A DNA stretch of 7,763 bases from DASQFU01 sp035632955 (lineage in GTDB: Bacteria > Eisenbacteria > RBG-16-71-46): positions 1 to 7,763 of the forward strand of contig DASQFU010000089.1 in assembly GCA_035632955.1 (NCBI GenBank). Reading direction: 5' to 3'. Below, piece after piece: positions 1 to 5,446 of this stretch. The notes beneath the pieces were generated by a model. The model made no database searches and had not been told where the DNA came from. It saw only the letters and a program-made list of their open reading frames with translations. Every line of letters starts with the position of its first letter. Position 1 is the stretch's first letter. The translations under genes were made by a program, and so were the position numbers.

Positions 1-1
1 G

Positions 2-754
2 GGCTGGTACGCCCGCGCGTGTCGCGAGGCGTGCGCCGGCATCCACGCGCGTCATCGCGTTCCGATTCTCGTCGGGGGCTCGGGCCTCTACCTGCGCGCC
101 GTGCAGGAGGGATTGGCGGGCGAGCCTCCCAAGGATCCGGCGGTGCGCGCTCGGATCGCGGCCGAGCTGGAGGCGTTCGGGCCGGAGGCGCTGCACGCGC
201 GACTGGCGGCGCTCGACCCCGGAACCGCGGCACGGCTCGGCCCGCGCGACCGCCAGCGCATCATGCGGGCCCTGGAGGTGGTGCATGCGAGCGGCAAGCC
301 GCTGTCGTGGTGGCACGAGCGCCAGGAGCGCGCGCCGGCCGACGAGCACTGGACGGTGCTCGAGCTGGTCATCCCGGCCGCGATGCTGCGCGAGCGGATC
401 CGCTCACGCACGCACGCCATGTTCGAGCACGGCCTGATCGAGGAGACCCGGACGCTGGTCGCCCGAGGATTCGAGCCGGCGTTGCGCGCATTGCGAGCGA
501 TCGGCTACGACGAGGCGCTCGAGCTGCTCGCGGGACGCCTGACGCGCGGCGACGCCGAAGCCGCGACCCGGCGGCGCACCACCCAACTCGCGAAGCGCCA
601 GCGCACCTGGTTTCGCCATCAGGTGCAGACCGTGCGCCTCGACGGGGCGAAGGGCGATCTCGAGTCGCTGTGCGAGGCCGCAGCGGCGGCCGCGATTGCC
701 GGCGCGAGGCTCGAGGGACGCGGTGGGATTGACACTGGTAGCGCTCGGCTTTAA
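2..754 (+). CDS. miaA: tRNA dimethylallyltransferase MiaA (5' end outside the window)
   Basis: MiaA transfers a dimethylallyl group to N6 of A37 in tRNAs that read UNN codons. The reading frame is open from base 2, so the gene enters from the left edge. 250 residues plus the stop are visible, out of roughly 300 usual for the family. The missing N-terminus would carry the P-loop and the DSxQ region. Visible family motifs are VGGSGLYLRA at visible residues 24-33 (the family usually has VGGTGLY), DRQRIMRALEV at 83-93, an IGYDE segment at 167-171 (commonly IGYKE), and AKRQRTWFR at 197-205. The last is the conserved C-terminal tRNA-binding signature. The GTG at 101 is internal and not the start. 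None of the tRNAs in this window has A36-A37, so none is an obvious MiaA substrate. The identification is firm; only the 5' end is unknown. Confidence 0.95.
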   Translation, partial: GWYARACREACAGIHARHRVPILVGGSGLYLRAVQEGLAGEPPKDPAVRARIAAELEAFGPEALHARLAALDPGTAARLGPRDRQRIMRALEVVHASGKPLSWWHERQERAPADEHWTVLELVIPAAMLRERIRSRTHAMFEHGLIEETRTLVARGFEPALRALRAIGYDEALELLAGRLTRGDAEAATRRRTTQLAKRQRTWFRHQVQTVRLDGAKGDLESLCEAAAAAAIAGARLEGRGGIDTGSARL

Positions 755-757
755 CTT
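729..757 (+). promoter_or_regulatory. Probable sigma70-type promoter for tRNA-Gly, inside the miaA 3' end
   Basis: A perfect -35 box TTGACA (729-734) is followed after 17 nt by TAACTT (752-757), which matches the -10 consensus at the key positions T, A and final T. The -10 box overlaps the miaA stop codon (752-754). Transcription would start near 764, about 20 nt before the tRNA. Spacing and placement are right for a stable-RNA promoter. The weak middle of the -10 box is the main reservation. Confidence 0.6.
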
Positions 758-786
758 CAACTTCGAGCTTGAAAGGACTAGCGGAT

Positions 787-862
787 GCGGGCATAGCTCA
801 GTTGGTAGAGCGCGAGCTTCCCAAGCTTGAGGTCGCGGGTTCGAACCCCGTTGCCCGCTCCA
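787..862 (+). tRNA. tRNA-Gly(CCC)
   Basis: A full cloverleaf can be folded by hand. The acceptor GCGGGCA (787-793) pairs perfectly with TGCCCGC (852-858). The D stem is GCTC/GAGC. The anticodon stem is CGAGC/GCTTG (813-817 with 825-829, one G-T pair). The T arm has loop TTCGAAC (840-846). The anticodon loop TTCCCAA (818-824) gives anticodon CCC (820-822), which reads GGG glycine codons. The discriminator is T859, as expected for bacterial tRNA-Gly, and CCA (860-862) is encoded in the gene. Bases U8 and A9 are present. Confidence 0.97.
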
Positions 863-872
863 TGTCGTTCGC

Positions 873-922
873 GACCCGAGGCGCGCCCGCGCAGGCGGCA
901 CGATCACGCGGCGCGCCGGGTC
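873..922 (+). terminator. Strong GC hairpin just after tRNA-Gly, possible terminator or processing structure
   Basis: GACCC-GA-GGCGCGCC (873-887) pairs with GGCGCGCC-GGGTC (910-922). This is 13 base pairs with a 2-nt bulge. The loop can close further by GCG (889-891) with CGC (907-909). It begins 11 nt after the tRNA CCA end. No T-run follows, only TCTCTCCC-like sequence, so it does not fit a classic intrinsic terminator. It could pause polymerase, support factor-dependent termination or mark a processing site. The rest of the 863-1017 gap between the tRNA and der shows no gene and no convincing promoter. Confidence 0.35.
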
Positions 923-1017
923 TCTCCCAGCCAGCCGCACCGAAACACCAACCCACCAGGACGTCCGGGTCTCGCTCCGAAGCTCGCTCGCGTCCCGGCC
1001 GAGAGGACCGCGCTCCC

Positions 1018-2328
1018 ATGCCTGCAGCCGTGGTCGCGATCATCGGCCGGCCGAACGTCGGCAAGTCGACGTTCTTCAATCGCGTGCTCGGCGTCCGGCG
1101 CGCGGTCGTGCACGATCGGCCCGGCATCACGCGCGACCGCAACGCGGCGCGCACGGAGTGGGCGGGACGTCCACTCGTGCTCGTGGACACCGGCGGCTTC
1201 CTGCCGACCGCGGCCTCCGGGCGCGAAGCGGTCGTGCGCCGGCAGGCCGAGCTCGCGATCGAGCTCGCGGACGCGGTGCTGTTCATGGTGGACGGCAAGA
1301 CCGGCCTCACCGATCTGGACGCCGCGATCGCCCGCAGTCTGCGCCGCCGCGACGTGCCGTGCCTGCTGGTCGTCAACAAGGTCGACAAGACCGGCGCCCC
1401 GCTGGCGCAGGAGTTCTACCGGCTCGGGCTCGGCGATCCGATTCCGATCTCGTCGGAGGGCGGACTCGGCATCGGCGATCTGCTCGACACGTTGCTCGAG
1501 CGCCTGCCGCCTCACGAACCGGAACCCGAGGAGTCGCTGCCCCGGGTCGCGATCGTCGGCCGGCCGAACGTCGGCAAGTCGTCGCTGGTGAATGCGCTGC
1601 TGCACGAGGAGCGCGTGATCGTCGAGCCGAAGCCGGGCACGACGGTCGATGCGATCGACGCGCGCTGGAGCACGCCGCACGGCGATTTCGTGCTAGTGGA
1701 CACCGCCGGCATCCGCAGGCAGGCGCACTTTCCGGATCAGGCCGAGTTCTTCGCCGGCCTGCGCGCGCTGCAGGCGCTCGAGCGCGCCGACGTCGCGTGC
1801 CTGGTCGTCGATGCGACCCAGGGGTTCCTGCGCCAGGAAGCGCGACTGGCGCAGGAGGCGTTCGACGCGGGACGGCCCGTGCTGCTGCTCTACAACAAGT
1901 GGGATCTGATCGAAGGTCGCGAGCAGGCCTGGAAGGATCTGGCCGCGGACCGCGCACGCCGCTATCCCACGCTCGCCAACCTGCCCGCGGTGCCGGTGTC
2001 GGCGACCGTGGGCACGCACGTCCACCGCCTCTCGGGCTTGATCCGCGAGCGGGTCGCGGAAGGCTCGCGCAAGATCTCGACCAGCGCGCTCAACCGCTGG
2101 CTGACCGAGGTCCAGCGCCGGCGACCGGCGCCGAGCACGCGCCTTGGCCGCACGCCAAAGCTCTACTACGTGACGCAAACCAACGTGAAGCCGCCCGAGT
2201 TCACGTTGTTCGTGAACGCGCCTTCACGTCTGAGCGACCAGTATCGGCGCTACCTCTGGCTCCAGTTCGTCGATGATTTCGGTTTTCGCGGCACGCCGCT
2301 GCGATTCAAGATCCGGAAGAGCGAATGA
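1018..2328 (+). CDS. der: Ribosome-assembly GTPase Der (EngA)
   Basis: Der is a tandem-GTPase protein needed for maturation of the 50S ribosomal subunit. The product is 436 residues, normal for the family. The first GTPase domain shows GRPNVGKS (10-17), PGITRDR (35-41), DTGG (57-60) and NKVD (120-123). The second shows GRPNVGKS (181-188), DTAG (228-231), NKWD (293-296) and a SAT G5 element (328-330). A C-terminal KH-like domain runs from about 355 to 436, including YYVTQTNVKPPEFTLFVN. ATG 1018 is chosen because the G1 motif then sits at residue 10, as in homologues, with GAGAGG at 1001-1006 as a loosely spaced ribosome site. Upstream in-frame codons would read through tRNA-Gly. The switch of the second domain reads PGTTVD where PGTTRD is usual. 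The stop overlaps the plsY start as ATGA. Confidence 0.96.
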   Translation: MPAAVVAIIGRPNVGKSTFFNRVLGVRRAVVHDRPGITRDRNAARTEWAGRPLVLVDTGGFLPTAASGREAVVRRQAELAIELADAVLFMVDGKTGLTDLDAAIARSLRRRDVPCLLVVNKVDKTGAPLAQEFYRLGLGDPIPISSEGGLGIGDLLDTLLERLPPHEPEPEESLPRVAIVGRPNVGKSSLVNALLHEERVIVEPKPGTTVDAIDARWSTPHGDFVLVDTAGIRRQAHFPDQAEFFAGLRALQALERADVACLVVDATQGFLRQEARLAQEAFDAGRPVLLLYNKWDLIEGREQAWKDLAADRARRYPTLANLPAVPVSATVGTHVHRLSGLIRERVAEGSRKISTSALNRWLTEVQRRRPAPSTRLGRTPKLYYVTQTNVKPPEFTLFVNAPSRLSDQYRRYLWLQFVDDFGFRGTPLRFKIRKSE

Positions 2329-2993
2329 ACGTCGACGCTTCCCGAGCGATGGCCCCGCTTCCCATCTATCTGGTGCCGGTCCTGATCGGCTACCTCTCCG
2401 GCGCGCTGCCGTGGGGGTTGTGGCTCGGGCGCTGGTTCCGAGGCGTGGACGTGCGCGAGCTAGGATCGAAGAACCTCGGCGCGACCAACGTCTACCGCGC
2501 GCTCGGACCCAAGCTCGGCGTCGCCACCTTGCTGCTCGACATCGCGAAGGGAGCGGTGCCGACCTGGCTCGTGCCGAAGCTGCCGCTGGCGCAGGAGTGG
2601 GCCGGCGGCCCGGCGGCGTGCGCGGTCGCGGTCGGGCTCGCCGCGGTGGCGGGACACGTGTGGACGTGTTTCGCCGGATTCAAGGGAGGCAAGGGCGTGG
2701 CGACGACCGTCGGTGTGCTGGCCGCGATCGCACCGCTCGCGTTCGGCGTGTTCGTCGCGGTGTTCGCCGCCACGGTTGCGATCACGCGTTACATTTCCCT
2801 CGGCTCGGTGCTCGGGGCGCTGGCGTTCGCAGTCACGTTGATCGCAGCCGGACCCGGCGGGCCGTGGAGCCCTGCGGCCGCGCTCGGCACGCTGCTCGCC
2901 CTGCTCGTCATCGTCCGCCATCGAGAGAACCTGCGCCGCCTGCTCCGGGGCGAGGAGCGCCGGTTCTCGTTTCGTGGCGGGAGCCGCGGGTGA
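2325..2993 (+). CDS. plsY: Acyl-phosphate:glycerol-3-phosphate acyltransferase PlsY
   Basis: PlsY is an integral membrane enzyme that moves an acyl group from acyl-phosphate (made by PlsX) to sn-glycerol-3-phosphate, giving lysophosphatidate. The 222-residue product has the family's conserved loops in order: SGALPWG (25-31) and GSKNLGATNVYR (47-58), then GHVWTCFAGFKGGKGVATT (110-128), then RHRENLRRLLRGEE (198-211). Hydrophobic segments between them fit a multi-pass membrane protein. The second loop has Thr where the family usually has Pro (GHxxPxF). ATG 2325 overlaps the der stop by 4 nt and has GGAAG (2315-2319) 5 nt upstream. ATG 2349 is a possible alternative start. The end overlaps gpsA, whose product supplies the glycerol-3-phosphate substrate. 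No plsX is visible in the window. Confidence 0.95.
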   Translation: MNVDASRAMAPLPIYLVPVLIGYLSGALPWGLWLGRWFRGVDVRELGSKNLGATNVYRALGPKLGVATLLLDIAKGAVPTWLVPKLPLAQEWAGGPAACAVAVGLAAVAGHVWTCFAGFKGGKGVATTVGVLAAIAPLAFGVFVAVFAATVAITRYISLGSVLGALAFAVTLIAAGPGGPWSPAAALGTLLALLVIVRHRENLRRLLRGEERRFSFRGGSRG

Positions 2994-4003
2994 GCACGGT
3001 CGCCGTCCTCGGCGCCGGGTCCTGGGGCACGACCCTGGCGGTGCATCTGGCCAAGGCCGGGCACTCGGTCGCCTTGTGGGACCACGACCGGCCACACCTG
3101 GATCAGATCGCCGAGCGGCGAGAGAACCAGAAGTTTTTGGCTGGCATAGGGCTCCCGGACGGTATTAATGTTTTGCCAGAACTGGAGCGGGCGCTCTCGG
3201 GGGTGGAGTTCACGATCTTCGTCGTCCCGTCGCATGCCATGCGCGCGGCGGCGACCCGAGTGGCCGCGACCGGAATCCGAAGCCAATGGGTGTGCGCTTC
3301 GAAGGGCCTCGAGCTCGACTCGCTCAAGCGCATGACCGACGTGCTCTCGGAAACGCTCGCAGCCCCCGAGCCGGTGCTGCTGGTCGGTCCGAGTCACGCC
3401 GAAGAGGTGAGTCGCGGCATTCCGACTTCGATCGTCTCGGCGGCGCGCGACGACGCGCGGGCGCAGGCGGTCCAGGTGCTGTGCTCGACCTCGCGGCTGC
3501 GCGTGTACACGAACACCGACGTCGCGGGGTGCGAGTACGGAGCGGCGCTCAAGAACGTGATCGCGATCGCCGCCGGCGTGTGCGATGGATTGGGATACGG
3601 TGACAACACCAAGGGCGCGTTGCTCACGCGCGGGCTGGCCGAGATCACACGGCTCGGGGTCGCGCTCGGCGGCCGGCGTGAGACGTTCTACGGACTGACG
3701 GGAATGGGGGATCTCATCACCACCGCGATGAGTCGACACAGCCGCAACCGTCACGTTGGCGAGCGACTCGGTCGCGGCGAGACCATCGCTCAGGTGCTCG
3801 GCAGCATGGTGATGGTCGCGGAGGGAGTAAACACCGCGCGCGCCGCGCGTGATCTGGGACGCGAGCGGGGCGTCGACATTCCACTCACGGAGCAGGTGAG
3901 CGCGGTCCTGCTCGAGGGGCGAAGCCCACGCGAAGCCCTGGAGGCGTTGATGAGCCGAGACCTCAAGAGCGAGGAATGGAAGGGGGGAGCCGGCCGTGTC
4001 TAG
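2990..4003 (+). CDS. gpsA: NAD(P)-dependent glycerol-3-phosphate dehydrogenase GpsA
   Basis: GpsA reduces dihydroxyacetone phosphate to sn-glycerol-3-phosphate in the cytoplasm, providing the backbone for phospholipids. The product is 337 residues, the normal length. Visible motifs are the Rossmann GAGSWG (8-13), SKGLE (104-108), GPSHAEEV (133-140), ALKN with the likely catalytic Lys188, GDNTKGAL (204-211), MGDL (239-242) and SRNRHVG (251-257). The start is GTG 2990, which forms a GTGA overlap with the plsY stop and has GGGAG (2979-2983) 6 nt upstream. It places the dinucleotide-binding motif at the very N-terminus, as in homologues. In-frame sequence upstream of this GTG is a shadow of plsY. 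Codons for residues 49-64 (3134-3181) are unusually AT-rich for this genome, but the protein sequence there is ordinary. Confidence 0.96.
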   Translation: MSTVAVLGAGSWGTTLAVHLAKAGHSVALWDHDRPHLDQIAERRENQKFLAGIGLPDGINVLPELERALSGVEFTIFVVPSHAMRAAATRVAATGIRSQWVCASKGLELDSLKRMTDVLSETLAAPEPVLLVGPSHAEEVSRGIPTSIVSAARDDARAQAVQVLCSTSRLRVYTNTDVAGCEYGAALKNVIAIAAGVCDGLGYGDNTKGALLTRGLAEITRLGVALGGRRETFYGLTGMGDLITTAMSRHSRNRHVGERLGRGETIAQVLGSMVMVAEGVNTARAARDLGRERGVDIPLTEQVSAVLLEGRSPREALEALMSRDLKSEEWKGGAGRV

Positions 4004-4382
4004 CACCCAAACCGAGTCGGATTCCAAGCTGTACCGCCCGATCAGCGAGGTGAGCGAGCTGGTCGGCGTCAAGCCGCACGTGTTGCGCTACTGGGAAACG
4101 CAGTTCAGCATGCTGCACCCGAAGAAGAATCGGGCGGGCAACCGCATGTACCGCCCCGAAGAGATCAAGCTCCTGCTGCACATCAAGGAGCTGCTCTATC
4201 AGCGCCGGTTCACGATCGCGGGTGCGAAGCGGCGGTTGCTCGACGAGCGCAAGGAGTCAGTGCCGCAAGTCGAGATCGGCTTCGGCGAGGCCGACCGCAA
4301 GCTCGTCCTCCACGAGGTCAAGTCGGAGCTCAAGCAGATCCTCACTCGCTTGAGGGATCGCCGCAACGCGCTGCGCCCCTGA
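3996..4382 (+). CDS. Small MerR-family DNA-binding regulator
   Basis: The 128-residue product has an N-terminal MerR-type winged helix-turn-helix. It begins KLYRPISEVSELVGVKPHVL (residues 11-30), continues with RYWET (31-35) and has a wing ending GNRMYRPEEIKLLL (48-61). Residues 62-82 are a second helical element. The C-terminus (about 102-124) is a charged helix that could form the dimerisation coiled coil. There is no cysteine or larger effector domain, so it is unlikely to be a metal sensor of the MerR or CueR kind. GTG 3996 overlaps the gpsA stop by 8 nt and has GGGGAG (to 3989) 6 nt upstream. Its targets are unknown. Coupling to gpsA suggests a link to lipid synthesis or growth, but that is inference. 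As I recall, similar small MerR proteins lie next to tRNA-Pro in several proteobacteria. Confidence 0.88.
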   Translation: MSSTQTESDSKLYRPISEVSELVGVKPHVLRYWETQFSMLHPKKNRAGNRMYRPEEIKLLLHIKELLYQRRFTIAGAKRRLLDERKESVPQVEIGFGEADRKLVLHEVKSELKQILTRLRDRRNALRP

Positions 4383-4423
4383 GCCACGTTCGCTCACCGA
4401 TCTCGCCGTTCGCTCCGGGGCGC
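4373..4423 (+). terminator. GC hairpin spanning the merR stop codon, possible operon end
   Basis: GCGCCCC (4373-4379) pairs with GGGGCGC (4417-4423). After one T/C mismatch, GAGC (4381-4384) pairs with GCTC (4412-4415), giving 11 pairs around a 27-nt loop. It lies across the last codons of the merR-like gene and just before the tRNA-Pro promoter. This is where a transcription boundary between the two blocks would be expected. No T-run follows, so intrinsic termination is doubtful. A factor-dependent terminator or a 3'-end-protecting structure is also possible. Confidence 0.35.
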
Positions 4424-4427
4424 GACC

Positions 4428-4456
4428 TTGCGAACCACGAGGGCGTCGCTTAATGT
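4428..4456 (+). promoter_or_regulatory. Probable sigma70-type promoter for tRNA-Pro(GGG) and the following operon
   Basis: TTGCGA (4428-4433) and TAATGT (4451-4456) are separated by exactly 17 nt. The -35 box keeps TTG and the final A. The -10 box keeps T, A and the final T. Transcription would start near 4463, about 12 nt before the mature tRNA 5' end. It lies in the AT-richer part of a 92-nt gap in an otherwise very GC-rich region. It is the best candidate to drive the acyltransferase-GT2-surE-pcm block as well as the tRNA. Confidence 0.65.
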
Positions 4457-4474
4457 CTCCGTGCCTTTCTTGGT

Positions 4475-4551
4475 CGGGGCGTAGCGCAGCCTGGTAGCGC
4501 ACCTGCATGGGGGGCAGGTGGTCGCTGGTTCAAATCCAGTCGCCCCGACCA
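4475..4551 (+). tRNA. tRNA-Pro(GGG)
   Basis: The acceptor CGGGGCG (4475-4481) pairs perfectly with CGCCCCG (4541-4547). The D stem is GCGC/GCGC. The anticodon stem CCTGC/GCAGG (4502-4506 with 4514-4518) closes loop ATGGGGG. This gives anticodon GGG (4509-4511), which reads CCC and CCU, with G37 as expected for the TrmD target in tRNA-Pro. The T arm is GCTGG/CCAGT with loop TTCAAAT. The C1-G72 pair and discriminator A73 are the bacterial proline identity elements. CCA (4549-4551) is encoded. It differs from the second tRNA-Pro of this window at 10 of 77 positions. Confidence 0.97.
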
Positions 4552-4581
4552 TTTCCTTCCCCGCCGCGACCAACCCCTCGA

Positions 4582-5412
4582 ATGCTCGCAACCCTCGGTT
4601 ACTGGCTCGCCGATCTCGCGGTCATGATGATGCCCGCGCGTGCGGCTGACGCGCTGGCCGTCCGTCTCGCGCGTCTGTGGTTCCGGCTCCGGCCGCAGGC
4701 TCGGCGCACGCTCGAAGCGAATCTCGGGCGGCTCGTTCCGGGCGTCTCGCCGCGCGAGTTGCGTGCCCGGACGCTGGGCGCCTTCGAGCACTTCGCGTTG
4801 TCGTTCGTGGACTTCCTGCGGCTCGCACGCCTCGACGTGCGAGCGCTCGAGTCGGCGATCGAAGTGCGCGGCGCCCATCACCTGCAGGCGGCGCGCGACG
4901 CGGGACGCGGCGTGATCCTGCTGTCGGTCCATCTCGGCAACTGGGAGTGGGGCGCGGCGTATCTCGCGGCACACGGCCAGCGCATCCATCTACTCGCGCG
5001 CCCGCACGCGAGTTGGTTCGTGGAGACCCTGTTCCGCCGACGGCGCGAGCAGCGCGGCGTCGGCGTCCTGGCGGGCGCTCCGCATTGGCCGCGCGTGGCG
5101 AGCGCGCTGCGCCGCGGCGAATGGGTGGCGCTGATGGGCGATCGCCCGGCGCGCGGGATGCGCCCAGGCGCTCGCGCGGCGGCGGGGGTGCCGGTGTGCG
5201 CGTGGGCGGCGGCGCTGGCACGGCGAACCGGGGCCGTGGTGGTGCCGGCGGTGATGGTGCGGTTGGCGCCCGGGCGCTACGCCGCGTGCTTCGAGCCGCC
5301 ACTGGCCGCCGAGCGCGTCACCGGCGGCGGGCGCGCAGCGCTACGGGGATTCCTGATGCGCTATCCAGGCCAGTGGTTCGGCTTCGAGCCGCTGCCGGAG
5401 AGCCTCGGGTGA
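4582..5412 (+). CDS. LpxL/HtrB-like lysophospholipid or lipid A acyltransferase family protein
   Basis: The 276-residue product looks like a member of the lysophospholipid acyltransferase superfamily, LpxL/HtrB branch. These membrane-bound enzymes move acyl chains to lipid A precursors or other glycolipids. The catalytic H-x4-D/E motif is HLGNWE (His117, Glu122). LARPHASWFVETLFRRRRE (138-156) matches the second block. ALMGDRPARG (183-192) matches the third. ARRTGAVVVPAV (213-224) and FEPPL (237-241) match the last, and the PGQWFGFEP ending (262-270) is also typical. The N-terminus is hydrophobic and could anchor it in the membrane. The stretch around 193-207 lacks the FFG-type sequence often seen there. 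ATG 4582 is chosen because earlier codons run into tRNA-Pro, but no Shine-Dalgarno sequence is visible before it. The acceptor lipid cannot be told. It is followed by a glycosyltransferase gene. Confidence 0.87.
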   Translation: MLATLGYWLADLAVMMMPARAADALAVRLARLWFRLRPQARRTLEANLGRLVPGVSPRELRARTLGAFEHFALSFVDFLRLARLDVRALESAIEVRGAHHLQAARDAGRGVILLSVHLGNWEWGAAYLAAHGQRIHLLARPHASWFVETLFRRRREQRGVGVLAGAPHWPRVASALRRGEWVALMGDRPARGMRPGARAAAGVPVCAWAAALARRTGAVVVPAVMVRLAPGRYAACFEPPLAAERVTGGGRAALRGFLMRYPGQWFGFEPLPESLG

Positions 5413-5446
5413 TGGGCGTAACGAAGCTCCTCGGAGAGACCGACGG

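Noticed and set aside
756..773. Small inverted repeat TTCAA...TTGAA before tRNA-Gly
   Set aside because: Five AT-rich pairs with an 8-nt loop and no T-run. It is too weak for a terminator and lies in the likely promoter start region.
769..1017. In-frame N-terminal extension of der by 83 codons
   Set aside because: It would translate through tRNA-Gly(CCC), and the P-loop would sit far from the N-terminus. ATG 1018 gives normal family architecture.
2273..2989. In-frame upstream extension of gpsA
   Set aside because: It is a shadow of plsY. The Rossmann motif begins right after GTG 2990.
3137..3154. Sigma54-like GG-N10-GC spacing in gpsA
   Set aside because: The -12 element does not match TTGC and the site is mid-gene; probably chance.
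2789..4072. Long open frame on the - strand opposite gpsA (and similar long antisense frames elsewhere)
   Set aside because: High GC removes stop codons by chance. The proteins are Arg/Ala/Pro-rich, show no domain, and lie opposite well-identified genes.
4507..4581. In-frame N-terminal extension of the acyltransferase
   Set aside because: The start codon lies inside the anticodon arm of tRNA-Pro(GGG), so the extension is tRNA sequence, not protein.
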